Shown: piece by piece, positions 15,721-24,108 of the stretch | How positions within the stretch are numbered: position 1 is the stretch's first letter | How the letters are laid out: every line of letters starts with the position of its first letter | Source: Phycisphaerales bacterium | Lineage (GTDB): Bacteria; Planctomycetota; Phycisphaerae; Phycisphaerales; UBA1924 | Length of the DNA stretch: 36,059 bases | NCBI GenBank assembly: GCA_017640485.1 | Contig: JAEPQP010000014.1 | Span: forward strand, 1-36,059 | Direction of reading: 5' to 3' | Program-made: the position numbers and the translations under genes | The notes under the pieces: generated by a model | What the model was told of the DNA's origin: nothing | Databases searched by the model: none | Seen by the model: only the letters and a program-made list of their open reading frames with translations

Positions 15721-15726
15721 ATGGTA
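15721..15726 (-). promoter_or_regulatory. -10-like TACCAT before trmL (leaderless start)
   Basis: TACCAT on the minus strand ends five bases before the ATG at 15715. It sits in the 17-bp gap after the stop of the upstream TlpA-like gene, so trmL may be transcribed independently. Confidence 0.5.
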
Positions 15727-15732
15727 GAGGTG

Positions 15733-16917
15733 TTAGAGTCCGGGATCGGCCGCGATGATTTGTTCGACAGCTTCTTCGTATCCTCGGACGAGTGGGAACC
15801 CTTGCCAACGGATGATGCCGTCGGTGGAGATCACGACTGCTGAGGGGACGGTGCTGAATCCGAGTGCTTTGAAGAGTGTTTCATTGGCGTCGTAGAGGTG
15901 GGTGTATGGTCGCTTCCCGTCGTTGTAGCGTTTGAGGATTTTTTCTTTGTCTTCGGATCCGGAGATGGCGACGACTTCGAGTTGTTCGGGGTATTTCTCT
16001 GCGAGCGCTTTGTGGATCTTGGCGACTTTGCGTCCTGGGCTTGAGTGGGAGGCCCAGAACTCGACGACGAGAACCTTGCCTTCGAAAACATGTTCTTCGG
16101 TGAGCCATTCTTCGTTGAGCCCGAGTCTTTGGGGGAGTTTTTGGCCTTGGAAATCTTGGCTTGAGATTCGGTCTCTGCCTTGGGCTTGGGGTGGCCATTG
16201 GGCTGAGGATCCGGCTGATGACGGGTTGTTTGTGGCGTTTCTGGTTGGTTCGCTGCTCGGGGTATTGTTGCTTGGGGCGGCAGCTGGGGTTGTTGTTGGC
16301 GCTGGGCTGCTCTTGGGCTCGGCTGGTGTTGGCTCGAGGCCTTGGGCTTGGAGGGCGGCGTTTGCTGCAGCGGTCTCTGGGGTTTCGCTGATCAGGTTGG
16401 TGATCGCGGCTTTGAGTGCGTTTTTATCGATGTCTGCGTAGCGGAGGTTTCCGGCGCGGTCGATGATGTACATGTCGGGGTAGTCATCGGTGTGCATGGA
16501 TTTGACGAAGGTGTTGTTAGTGTCTTTGGCGACGGGGAGGGTGACGCGCCCGGACTCGACTTTGGACTGCATGTCTTCGAAACCGAACTCGGGGTGGATG
16601 ACGGCGATGGTGAGTCCTTGGTCGGCGTAGTCGCGGTGCATGCGGGCGAGTTTGGTGAGGGCCATGATTGAGTTGGAATCAGATGAGGAGAGGATCGCGA
16701 GGACGACGACTCGGCCTTTGGTGTTGGATTCGTCGAGGACTCCAGCGTGGGTCCAGTCGGTGAGGTCGGCGATCGCGGCGCGGTCGAATGGTTTGGTTTC
16801 CATTCCCGTAAGCTTGTCGCGGTGTTCGGAGGCTTCGCGTTTGACGGGCGCGGCGATCGCGGCGGCTGAGAGCGTGATCGCGGTGAGTGCGGCGAAGTGT
16901 TGCTTGAATGTGTGCAT
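15733..16917 (-). CDS. TlpA-like double-thioredoxin-fold protein without cysteines (paralogue A)
   Basis: The exported protein starts with a signal peptide (residues 1-23). A first thioredoxin-like domain (about 65-180) lacks a CxxC. A Pro/Ser/Thr/Ala-rich linker (about 196-245) leads to a second TlpA/ResA-like domain (about 255-394). In that domain the active site WATWCGPC of its neighbour is replaced by WASHSSPG (288-295), so both redox cysteines are gone. The fold is otherwise kept, including a cis-Pro region near STVPSAVVISTDG. GGAGG before the ATG marks a leadered start, and TACAAT at 16959-16964 is a possible -10. It is the first-located of three tandem homologues. A structural or chaperone role is more likely than thiol exchange. 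Confidence 0.88.
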   Translation of the reverse strand: MHTFKQHFAALTAITLSAAAIAAPVKREASEHRDKLTGMETKPFDRAAIADLTDWTHAGVLDESNTKGRVVVLAILSSSDSNSIMALTKLARMHRDYADQGLTIAVIHPEFGFEDMQSKVESGRVTLPVAKDTNNTFVKSMHTDDYPDMYIIDRAGNLRYADIDKNALKAAITNLISETPETAAANAALQAQGLEPTPAEPKSSPAPTTTPAAAPSNNTPSSEPTRNATNNPSSAGSSAQWPPQAQGRDRISSQDFQGQKLPQRLGLNEEWLTEEHVFEGKVLVVEFWASHSSPGRKVAKIHKALAEKYPEQLEVVAISGSEDKEKILKRYNDGKRPYTHLYDANETLFKALGFSTVPSAVVISTDGIIRWQGFPLVRGYEEAVEQIIAADPGL

Positions 16918-17001
16918 TGAAGGCCTCCAGTGAATGATTACAAATATGTGGTTGTTGTATTGTACTGATGCAGTGCTTGGAAGGTGCGGGGTTGAATGAC
17001 C

Positions 17002-17029
17002 AAAAAACCCGCCTATCTCGGCGGGTTTT
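17002..17029 (-). terminator. Intrinsic terminator of TlpA paralogue B
   Basis: AAAACCCGCC, loop, GGCGGGTTTT make a perfect 10-bp stem with T-runs on both strands. It sits 21 bp after the stop of the gene ending at 17051 and before the start region of the next minus-strand gene. Confidence 0.9.
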
Positions 17030-17050
17030 GGGTTTGGTTGTGATTGAGGA

Positions 17051-18169
17051 TTAGTTGTTGGCGGCGATCACTGGGTCGACTGCGAGGACACGATCGACTG
17101 CGGAGGTGAACGCGGGATCGTGTGGGTTTCCCATCCAGCGGATGACGCCGTCGGTGGACATGACGACGACCAGCGGGATGCCTCGCGATTCGAATGGGCG
17201 GTAGACGCTCTGGTTCTCGTCATAGAGGTTGGAGTATTTGACTTTGTGCTGCGCGACATAGCGGCGGACATTGGCTTCAGGGTCGTTCTGTCCACCGATC
17301 GCGAGGATCGCGAGTGTGTCTGGGTTTTTGATCTGGAGTTTCTGGAGGATCGGTGAGGCGGCGCGGCATGGGCCGCACCAGGTTGCCCAGAAGTCGAGGA
17401 CGACGACTTTGTTGTCGAGGGAGACTTCTTCGGAGATCCACTCTTCGGAGCCGAGGGGGACTGGGAGGGTTTGGCCTTGGAGGTCGTTGGCGTAGAGGTC
17501 TTTATTGAAGGCGGGCCAGTTGGCGGCTTTGTAGTCTCCGGTGGAGAAGTCGGCGGTGGTGACGGCTTCCACTTTGGGGGCGAGGCCCTTGGATTGGAGC
17601 TCGGCGTTGGCGATCGCGGACTCGGTGGTTTCGCGCGTCAGCATCTTGATCGCGTCTTTGAGTGAGCCCTTATCGATGTCGGCGAAGCGGAGGTTCCCGG
17701 CGCGGTCGATGAGATACAGGTCGGGGTTGTCGTCGTTGTGCATCGCTTTGGCGAAGGCGCCATTGGCGTCGCGTGCGATGGGGATGGTGATCTTTCCGGA
17801 GGCGACGCGTTCTTGGAGTTGGTCGAACCCGGCGTCTTGGGAGATGGCAGCGACGATGATGCCTTGGTCTTCGAAGTCGCGCTGCATGCGGTTGAGCGAG
17901 GAGATCGTCATGATCGATTGGGGATCACCCGCGGCGATGGTCGCGAGGACGACGACTTTGCCTTGCATGCGTTTGGCGTCGAGGGTTCCTGGGTGGGACC
18001 AGTCGGTCAGGCTGCTGAGGATGGATTGATCGATCGGAGCGGCTTCGAGTTCGGTCAGCGCGTTGCGGTTCGGGTTGAACTCGCGTTTGACCTGTGGCGC
18101 CATCGCGATCATGGGGGCGATGGTCGCGAGGGCTGCGAGCGATGAGAGGGATGCTGGGATTAATGGCAT
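17051..18169 (-). CDS. TlpA-like thiol-disulfide protein with two thioredoxin folds (paralogue B)
   Basis: A 372-residue exported protein with a signal peptide (1-25), a cysteine-free N-terminal thioredoxin-like domain (about 70-175) and a C-terminal TlpA/ResA-like domain with an intact WATWCGPCR site (C265, C268) and the cis-Pro segment RGIPLVVVMSTDG. It should act as a periplasmic thiol oxidoreductase. AGGAG before the ATG at 18169 sets the start, and an upstream frame from 18208 is not needed. The two-domain plan and much of the sequence match paralogue A. The C-terminal 60 codons are nearly identical in DNA to paralogue C, which suggests tandem duplication or gene conversion. Confidence 0.9.
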   Translation of the reverse strand: MPLIPASLSSLAALATIAPMIAMAPQVKREFNPNRNALTELEAAPIDQSILSSLTDWSHPGTLDAKRMQGKVVVLATIAAGDPQSIMTISSLNRMQRDFEDQGIIVAAISQDAGFDQLQERVASGKITIPIARDANGAFAKAMHNDDNPDLYLIDRAGNLRFADIDKGSLKDAIKMLTRETTESAIANAELQSKGLAPKVEAVTTADFSTGDYKAANWPAFNKDLYANDLQGQTLPVPLGSEEWISEEVSLDNKVVVLDFWATWCGPCRAASPILQKLQIKNPDTLAILAIGGQNDPEANVRRYVAQHKVKYSNLYDENQSVYRPFESRGIPLVVVMSTDGVIRWMGNPHDPAFTSAVDRVLAVDPVIAANN

Positions 18170-18254
18170 GGTGTTCTCCTGACGGGTTTGTATACAGCAA
18201 GTGTACACGATCGTGCGAGTACATCGGTACAGAGAACTTGGAAATCAGGGGAAA

Positions 18255-18286
18255 AGACAAACACCCGTCATCGTTGACGGGTGTTT
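18255..18286 (-). terminator. Intrinsic terminator of TlpA paralogue C
   Basis: AAACACCCGTCA, TCGT, TGACGGGTGTTT form a perfect 12-bp stem (18259-18286), and on the minus strand it is followed by TGTCTTTTC. It lies about 37 bp beyond the stop at 18323. Confidence 0.88.
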
Positions 18287-18322
18287 GGAAGGGTCGTGGT
18301 TGGATTGCTGAGCTTGGACTGG

Positions 18323-19036
18323 TTAGTCGGAGATGCTCGCTTGCGCTTCCATCATCTGGAGTGCTGGATCCGCTTCGAGTGTTTGGTTGACTGCGGCGAT
18401 GAATGCCTTGTCGTGTGGGTTTCCGGTCCAGCGGACGATGCCGTCGGTGGACATGACGACGACCAGCGGGATGCCTCGAGATTCGAACGGTGCGTACACG
18501 GTTTGGTCGGCGTCGAACAGGTGGGTGAACGCGACTTCGTTCTTCTCGACATATTCACGGACGGTTGATTCGTCTTCACGCTGTCCTGCGATCGCGAGGA
18601 CGGCGAGGGTGTCTGGGTTTTCTTTCTGGAGTTCGTCGAGGATTGGTGACGCGGCGCGGCACGGCGGGCACCAGGTTGCCCAGAAATCGAGGACGACGAC
18701 TTTGCCTGCGGTATTGACTTGCTTGTTTTCATCGACCTGTCCGGCGAGGACGATCTCGGTTCCGAGTGTTGCTGGGAGTGGTTGGCCTTGGAAGTCTTTG
18801 GAGTAGAGGTCTTCGTTGTGGGCTGGCCAGTTGGCGTTGGCGTAGGCCTCGGACGGGATCTCGGCTACGGTGTCGCACATCTTGCTGTCATCATCGCAGT
18901 CTTTTTCGCTCGCGGCAGCCGCGGTCATTGGGCAGCATGCTTTGCTCTTTTCTGAGTCGCAGCTGGCTTTGTCTGGGCCTGCGGCGGTGAGCGCGATTCC
19001 TGATGAGGCGATGATCATTGCAAGGACATGTGACAT
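18323..19036 (-). CDS. TlpA-like thiol-disulfide protein, single thioredoxin fold (paralogue C)
   Basis: A 237-residue exported protein. A signal peptide is followed by a short cysteine-rich segment (cysteines near 26, 34, 35, 47 and 54), then one TlpA/ResA-like domain with WATWCPPCR (C123, C126) and RGIPLVVVMSTDGIVRW. It lacks the extra N-terminal thioredoxin domain of paralogues A and B. The five added cysteines could bind metal or serve as substrate thiols, but nothing in the sequence decides this. GGAG seven bases before the ATG at 19036 supports the start. It has its own terminator, so each of the three homologues can be expressed separately. Confidence 0.9.
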   Translation of the reverse strand: MSHVLAMIIASSGIALTAAGPDKASCDSEKSKACCPMTAAAASEKDCDDDSKMCDTVAEIPSEAYANANWPAHNEDLYSKDFQGQPLPATLGTEIVLAGQVDENKQVNTAGKVVVLDFWATWCPPCRAASPILDELQKENPDTLAVLAIAGQREDESTVREYVEKNEVAFTHLFDADQTVYAPFESRGIPLVVVMSTDGIVRWTGNPHDKAFIAAVNQTLEADPALQMMEAQASISD

Positions 19037-19123
19037 GAGTGTTCTCCGGTCAAGGGGTTGAGTGGGTGTGCAGAGTGGCACGGTACTGTTTGCCCCTCTT
19101 GATAGTTCCTGTGTGCGATTGGT

Positions 19124-20011
19124 CTAGATGATGGGTGAATCCATCGGCTGGACCAGCCTGTGGAGAGCAACGGCTGCCGCGACGGAAATATTCAGGGAAT
19201 CTGCAGAACTTACGAGTGGAATTCGAATTTGTTCGTCGGCGGCGTTCATGGCTTGGGGGGTGAGGCCTGGGCCTTCGGCACCGAGCAGAATCGCTATTTT
19301 TTGATCACTGGGGCTGTTTTTGAGGTACTCGTTGATGTCGCGGGCGGCGTTTGATGGGGTCATCGCGAGGATGCGGAAGCCTGCGGCTTGGATTTTTTTG
19401 AGCGATGGGAGCCAATCCGATTGGTCCGAGAGGTGATGGAACGGGATGGTGAGGGCGTGTCCCATCGAGACGCGGAGGGACTTTCTGTAGAGGGGATCGC
19501 AGCAGCGCGGGGAGAGGACGAGGGGGACATCTGAGCCACAGAGAGCGGCCGTGGAGCGGAAGACGGATCCGAGGTTGTCGTGATTGGAAAGGTCCTCGAG
19601 AAGGACGAGGGCGCGGGCGGATTGGAGGAGATCATCGAGCGGGGGGTGTTCGATGCGGCGTCCGGCGGCGAGGAGTCCTCGGTGGATGGGGTAGCCTGTG
19701 ATTCGATCGAGGATCGGGCGGGGGGCGGTGTAGATCGGGGCTGATGATGGGATCCGGGCGAGGAGGTCGGCGTGGGTCTCGGCTTTGGATTCATCGATCA
19801 GGATGGAGTGGAGGGGGTATGGGGAGTTGATGTGGTGCTCGAGGACGAGGGAGCCTTCGGTGATGAAGAGGGGGTCTTTCGATGTATGCTCGGTTGGTTG
19901 ATCGGGCGCGTTTGGATTGTGGGCGGCTTTGAGCCAAGCGTCTTTTTGATTGCGATATGGCTCGATGCGCGTGTCATTCGGGTCATGGATTGGGGTGAAA
20001 CGGTCGATCAT
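19124..20011 (-). CDS. SpoU/TrmH-family rRNA or tRNA 2'-O-methyltransferase
   Basis: A 295-residue SPOUT methyltransferase. The N-terminal half is a substrate-recognition region (FITEGSLVLEHHINSPYPLH). The catalytic knot domain has motif 1 LEDLSNHDNLGSVFRSTAAL, motif 2 KIAILLGAEGPGLT and motif 3 IRIPLVSSADSLNISVAAAV. It probably 2'-O-methylates a ribosomal or transfer RNA, but the exact target cannot be read from the sequence. The ATG at 20011 is preceded by TAGGGT with nine bases between. It is divergent from uppP across a 98-bp spacer. No terminator is obvious after the stop. Confidence 0.92.
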   Translation of the reverse strand: MIDRFTPIHDPNDTRIEPYRNQKDAWLKAAHNPNAPDQPTEHTSKDPLFITEGSLVLEHHINSPYPLHSILIDESKAETHADLLARIPSSAPIYTAPRPILDRITGYPIHRGLLAAGRRIEHPPLDDLLQSARALVLLEDLSNHDNLGSVFRSTAALCGSDVPLVLSPRCCDPLYRKSLRVSMGHALTIPFHHLSDQSDWLPSLKKIQAAGFRILAMTPSNAARDINEYLKNSPSDQKIAILLGAEGPGLTPQAMNAADEQIRIPLVSSADSLNISVAAAVALHRLVQPMDSPII

Positions 20012-20109
20012 TGTTCCAGAACCCTAGACTCGGGTTTGGGATCAGAATTGGCGCACAGCTTGAATGGTGGATCGCGGTGATAACAAACACAGAGACAGTG
20101 ACAACAGCG

Positions 20110-21030
20110 ATGACCATGCTTCAGGCGGCGGTGCTGGGGTTGGTTGAGGGGATCACGGAGTATCTGCCGATCTCGTCGACGGGACATCTGATTTTGGCGA
20201 GTGAGCTGATGGGATTGGGGGAGACGGCGGATCAGCGGGCGGCGGTGGATACCTTCAATATTGTGATCCAGGGGGGCGCGATCCTTGCGGTGCTGGGGTT
20301 GTACTTCCCACGCGTGGTACAGATGTGCAGGGGGCTCGTTGGAAAGGACGCGGCGGGACTCAAACTGGCGGTGCGGATCATCGTGGCGTTTTTGCCTGCG
20401 GCGGTGCTGGGGGTGCTGCTGAATGATTGGATCGAGAGCAAGTTGTTTAATACGCCCATGGTGCTGACTGCGCTGGCGCTGGGTGGGGTGTTCATGATTG
20501 TGATTGATAAGTGGAAGTTCAGTCAGCACAAGGAAGGGGAAACATTTGAGGAGGGGATGGATCTGCATGAAATGTCGATCATGCAGGCGTTGATGATCGG
20601 GGTATTGCAGTGCGTTGCGATGTGGCCTGGGACATCTCGGTCGATGATGACGATCGCTGGGGGGGTGCTTGTTGGGCTCAAGCCCAAGCGGGCGGCGGAG
20701 TTTAGTTTCTTGCTGGGGCTCCCGACGCTCGGGGGCGCGACAGTGTATTCGCTCTACAAGTCGATGACGGGTGATGGGCCTGACATGTTTGAGGTGATTG
20801 GGTGGGGGCCGATTGTTGTGGGGATGGTGGTGGCGACGATCAGCGCGATGCTTGCGGTCAAGTGGCTGGTTGCGTTCTTGACCAAGCACGGCTTGGCGGT
20901 GTTTGGCTATTACCGGTTGATCCTGACGGCGGTGCTTGGGGGGGCGATCGCGATGGGGATGGTGTCGCTGCATTCAGGGGATGATGGGCAGTTGGAGATT
21001 CTGGATCAGGCGGGGGAGGTGATGCCTTGA
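20110..21030 (+). CDS. uppP: Undecaprenyl-diphosphatase UppP (BacA)
   Basis: Integral membrane phosphatase that recycles undecaprenyl pyrophosphate to the lipid carrier used for peptidoglycan and envelope glycans. Hallmarks are GLVEGITEYLPISSTGHLIL (about residues 10-29), with the catalytic Glu and Ser, and the second motif WPGTSRSMMTIAGG (about 176-189). Seven or eight helices are visible in 306 residues, slightly above the usual 265-285. The start is not certain: ATG 20110 or 20116, with a GTG at 20077 as alternative, and no Shine-Dalgarno is clear. It is the first gene of a tightly packed plus-strand series, and serA overlaps its stop codon. Confidence 0.93.
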   Translation: MTMLQAAVLGLVEGITEYLPISSTGHLILASELMGLGETADQRAAVDTFNIVIQGGAILAVLGLYFPRVVQMCRGLVGKDAAGLKLAVRIIVAFLPAAVLGVLLNDWIESKLFNTPMVLTALALGGVFMIVIDKWKFSQHKEGETFEEGMDLHEMSIMQALMIGVLQCVAMWPGTSRSMMTIAGGVLVGLKPKRAAEFSFLLGLPTLGGATVYSLYKSMTGDGPDMFEVIGWGPIVVGMVVATISAMLAVKWLVAFLTKHGLAVFGYYRLILTAVLGGAIAMGMVSLHSGDDGQLEILDQAGEVMP

Positions 21031-22274
21031 GTGGTGAACAACGAACATCATTCCCGAAGGGGAAGATCGAGGTGGTGCTGCTGGAGGGGACGCATCCATC
21101 GGGGACGGCGTTGATCGAGCGCGAGGGGTTCAGTGTGCGCACGATGAGCGGGGCGCTGGAGGGCGGGGAGCTTCTTGAAGCGGTTGGGCGGGCGCATGTG
21201 GTGGGCGTTCGGTCCAAGACGCAGCTGACTGGGGAGGTCTTGAGACAATGCGAGCGGCTGCTCGCGGTGGGGTGTTTTTGTGCGGGGACGAATCAGGTTG
21301 ATCTGGAGGTTGCGGGATCGATGGGGGTTCCGGTGTTCAACTCGCCGTTCAGTAATACGAGGTCGGTCGCGGAGCTGACGATCAGCGAGATCATCGCGCT
21401 GCATCGTCGGGTGTCGCATCGTTCGGCGCTTTTGCACAAGGGGGAGTGGGACAAGAGCGCGGAGCGGTCGCACGAGGTGCGTGGGCGTGTGCTGGGGATT
21501 GTGGGGTACGGGCATATCGGTTCGCAGGTGAGTGTTCTCGCGGAGTCGATGGGGATGCGGGTGGTGTTCTTTGATTGCGAGAGCAAGCTGCCGCTGGGGA
21601 ACGCGGACGCGGCGGGATCGCTGGAGGAGTTGCTTTCGGTGAGTGATGTGGTATCGCTGCATGTTCCTGAGACGGAGGCGACGCGGGGGCTGATGGATCG
21701 GGCGCGGATCGGGATGATGAAGGAGGGGGCGTATCTGATTAATAACGCGCGTGGGTCGGCGGTGGATCTGGAAGCGCTGCGCGAGGCGGTGGATTCTGGA
21801 CGGATCGCGGGTGCGGCGGTGGATGTGTTTCCTGAGGAGCCTGCGAAGCGGGGTGAGGGGTTTGTGAATGTGATGCAGGGGGCGGAGAATGTGATCCTGA
21901 CTCCGCATGTTGGGGGATCGACGATGGAGGCGCAGGAGGCGATCAGTGTGGATGCGGCTCAGAAGTTGATCCGGTTTATGAATCGGGGGACGACGACAGG
22001 AGCGGTGAATGTTCCCAATGTGGATCTGCCATCTCAGGAGGTGGAGGGGGTGCGCTCGCATCGAATTCTGAACTTTCACCAGAATGTGCCTGGGGTGCTT
22101 GGGAAGTTTCATGAGGCGGCGAGCGGGCTGGGGGTGAACATCAATGGGCAGTATTTGAGGACGGCGGGGGATATCGGGTATGTGGTGCTGGATGCGGACC
22201 CGAGCGGAGCGGAGGGGCTGAAGGACGCGATGGAGGGGATCGGAGAGTCGATCCGGACTCGGATGCTGTGGTAA
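21027..22274 (+). CDS. serA: D-3-phosphoglycerate dehydrogenase with C-terminal ACT domain
   Basis: First enzyme of serine synthesis, oxidising 3-phosphoglycerate to phosphohydroxypyruvate with NAD. The NAD-binding motif is LGIVGYGHIGSQ with an Asp at the end of the following strand (FFDCESK). Catalytic residues are in NNARGSAVDLEAL (Arg), DVFPEEP (Glu) and ILTPHVGGSTMEAQ (His). The last 75 residues form an ACT domain (VPGVLGKFHEAASGLGVNIN), so feedback inhibition by serine is likely. At 415 residues it is of the short, E. coli-like type. It begins with TTG overlapping the uppP TGA (TTGA), with GGGAGG upstream. glyA, which uses serine, is about 12 kb away in the window. Confidence 0.94.
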   Translation: MSGEQRTSFPKGKIEVVLLEGTHPSGTALIEREGFSVRTMSGALEGGELLEAVGRAHVVGVRSKTQLTGEVLRQCERLLAVGCFCAGTNQVDLEVAGSMGVPVFNSPFSNTRSVAELTISEIIALHRRVSHRSALLHKGEWDKSAERSHEVRGRVLGIVGYGHIGSQVSVLAESMGMRVVFFDCESKLPLGNADAAGSLEELLSVSDVVSLHVPETEATRGLMDRARIGMMKEGAYLINNARGSAVDLEALREAVDSGRIAGAAVDVFPEEPAKRGEGFVNVMQGAENVILTPHVGGSTMEAQEAISVDAAQKLIRFMNRGTTTGAVNVPNVDLPSQEVEGVRSHRILNFHQNVPGVLGKFHEAASGLGVNINGQYLRTAGDIGYVVLDADPSGAEGLKDAMEGIGESIRTRMLW

Positions 22275-22303
22275 AAGAGGGGTGGGTTGCGAACAATCCT
22301 TGC

Positions 22304-22948
22304 ATGCCTACTTTCCAGCGCTCGTCTGAGTCTCTTGAACATACTGAAGTGATTGCAAAGGACTTTGCGGCGGTGCTGCGCAGCGGGGATCTTGTGCGAT
22401 TGGTCGGGGAGATGGGGGCGGGGAAGACCACCTTTGTGCGACTGGTCGCTCATGAGCTCGGGGTGGACGCGTCGCTCGTCAGCTCCCCCACTTTCGTATT
22501 GATGAACAACTATCCGTGCGTGGTCAATGGCGAGGAGGGGTCGATCGCCCACCTGGATTGTTACCGGTTCGGGGACGAGGACGAGCTTGATGCGCTGGGG
22601 TGGGATCGGGTGATGGGTGATGGGTCGATCGTTTTGGTGGAATGGCCTGAGCGGATTGATTCGGTGCTTGGGGAAGATGTTAAAGCGTGCACGGTGACGA
22701 TCTCGCATGTGGACGAGGGGTCGCGGGGGTTTGTGTTCGAGGTTCCTGAGTCGTGGATGGATCGGGCTTCGGCGCTGGCGCTGACGGCGAAGGACTGGGC
22801 GAAGTGTCCGGTGACGGGGGAGCGGGTGCATCCGGAGAGTGCGAGCTGGCCGTTTAGTAGCGAGCGGGCGCGGATGAGTGATCTGCACGGGTGGATGAAC
22901 GAGAAGTACACGGTGAGTCGTCCGGTGGACGAGTCGGACTTTGAGTGA
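22304..22948 (+). CDS. tsaE: TsaE (t6A37 tRNA modification ATPase) with C-terminal YacG-like tail
   Basis: The N-terminal 150 residues are TsaE, the P-loop ATPase that works with TsaB and TsaD in making threonylcarbamoyl-adenosine at position 37 of tRNAs. The Walker A motif is GEMGAGKT (35-42), followed by SPTFVLMNNY, HLDCYR (83-88) and LVEWPER (111-117). The last 47 residues resemble the small zinc protein YacG: CPVTGERV at 168-175, then PFSSERARMSDLHGW. In YacG the cysteines read CPxC and FCSxRC; here three of four are replaced (T171, S185, A189). The ATG at 22304 is chosen. A GTG at 22268 overlapping the serA stop is an alternative. Confidence 0.88.
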   Translation: MPTFQRSSESLEHTEVIAKDFAAVLRSGDLVRLVGEMGAGKTTFVRLVAHELGVDASLVSSPTFVLMNNYPCVVNGEEGSIAHLDCYRFGDEDELDALGWDRVMGDGSIVLVEWPERIDSVLGEDVKACTVTISHVDEGSRGFVFEVPESWMDRASALALTAKDWAKCPVTGERVHPESASWPFSSERARMSDLHGWMNEKYTVSRPVDESDFE

Positions 22949-23005
22949 GTTCGGCAGGACTCTCTATCGGTCTCCCTGACCTGTGCGTGATCTTCGTTGG
23001 GGTGG

Positions 23006-23011
23006 TATTGT
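23006..23011 (+). promoter_or_regulatory. -10-like TATTGT before exbB (leaderless start)
   Basis: TATTGT ends six bases before the ATG at 23018, in the 69-bp gap after tsaE. No Shine-Dalgarno is present, so the exb genes may have their own promoter. Confidence 0.4.
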
Positions 23012-23017
23012 GTGGGT

Positions 23018-23680
23018 ATGAATGAAGATGTGAATGGTGTTGTTGAGACGAGCGTGTGGTCGTTGTTTACTGAGAGCTTTGATGTGTTCTCGGTGGTGCT
23101 GCTGATCGGGTCGATGATCGCGGTGTCGTTGATTGTCAAACTGGTGATGGATGCAAGGCGGTCGGTGATTGCGCCGGAGGGGATCGTGGATTCGCTTTCA
23201 TCGAAGCTGGATTCTGGATCGGTGGAGTCGTTTGCTTCGGTCGCATCGGATGATGATGGGATTGTGGGATCGGCGTGCAGCGCGGCGTATCGGGCTCGCT
23301 CGAGTGGAGCGGCGGCGATGCGCGAGGCGGCGGAGGTCGCGGCGAGTAACGCGTGCGCTCGCTGGACACGGACATTGGATTTGCTGAGGGTGATCGGGGA
23401 GCTTGGGCCTTTGGTGGGACTGGCGGGGACGGTATGGGGGATGATTCTGGCGTTTGTGAAGCTGGGTCAGGCGGGGGGGAGTGCTGGGCCGACGGATCTT
23501 TCGATGGGGATCTCGAAGGCGTTGTTCCATACTTTGCTTGGGTTGATGTTGGCGGTGCCTTGCTTGCTGGTGTATGGGTGGTACCGGAGTGTGGTGGAGA
23601 AGCACTGCAACACGGCGTTTGAGCAGGCGGGCGGATTGGTGGATCGGTTGGCGGGGATAGATACGGACGAATCTGAATGA
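23018..23680 (+). CDS. exbB: ExbB/TolQ/MotA-family proton channel protein
   Basis: Inner-membrane protein of the TonB/Tol energising complexes, which uses the proton gradient together with ExbD. A first helix lies at about 20-42. A cytoplasmic part contains helical, Ala-rich repeats. The conserved double-helix region LRVIGELGPLVGLAGTVWGM ... LSMGISKALFHTLLGLMLAVP spans about 122-190. At 220 residues it is of typical length. The next gene, an ExbD, overlaps its stop codon (ATGA), and a second ExbD overlaps that one. No TonB or outer-membrane receptor is in the window, so the transported substrate is unknown. Confidence 0.9.
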   Translation: MNEDVNGVVETSVWSLFTESFDVFSVVLLIGSMIAVSLIVKLVMDARRSVIAPEGIVDSLSSKLDSGSVESFASVASDDDGIVGSACSAAYRARSSGAAAMREAAEVAASNACARWTRTLDLLRVIGELGPLVGLAGTVWGMILAFVKLGQAGGSAGPTDLSMGISKALFHTLLGLMLAVPCLLVYGWYRSVVEKHCNTAFEQAGGLVDRLAGIDTDESE

Positions 23681-24108
23681 GATTGCGATCGGTGATTGGA
23701 CAGTCTGGTCGGGGGGGCGGCGTGAATGTGACGCCGATGATTGATGTGGTGATGTGTCTGATTGTGTTTTATCTGATGGTGGGACAGCTGGCGCTGGATC
23801 GGAAGTCGTCGATTGTGGTTTCGGAATCGGTGACGGGTGTGGAGCGCCAGGATGAGTCGGACGCGATCGAGATCGGGGTGTTGATGGATGGGGGTCTGAC
23901 ACTCAACGGGGAGACGATCGAGGTGGATCGGATCGGGGGCGAGGTTGCGGGGATGATGGTTCGTCAGGGGGTTTCGACGGTTCGGGTTCGTGCGGACGAG
24001 GCGTCGGGTTTCGGAGCGGTGCGTCCGGTGCTTGGGCAGCTCCGGGAGGCGGGGGTGACGGGGGTGGAGTTCGTGACGCTGCGCGCGGGTCAGGGGGGTG
24101 GTGGATGA
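23677..24108 (+). CDS. exbD: ExbD/TolR-family protein, first copy
   Basis: A 143-residue single-pass protein with a short cytoplasmic N-terminus, the motif VNVTPMIDVVMCLIVFYLMV with the functional transmembrane Asp, and a periplasmic domain. It partners with the ExbB encoded just upstream. The ATG overlaps the exbB stop (ATGA), so the genes are translationally coupled. The C-terminal VRPVLGQLREAGVTGVEFVT resembles the ExbD terminal beta-alpha unit. Confidence 0.9.
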   Translation: MRLRSVIGQSGRGGGVNVTPMIDVVMCLIVFYLMVGQLALDRKSSIVVSESVTGVERQDESDAIEIGVLMDGGLTLNGETIEVDRIGGEVAGMMVRQGVSTVRVRADEASGFGAVRPVLGQLREAGVTGVEFVTLRAGQGGGG

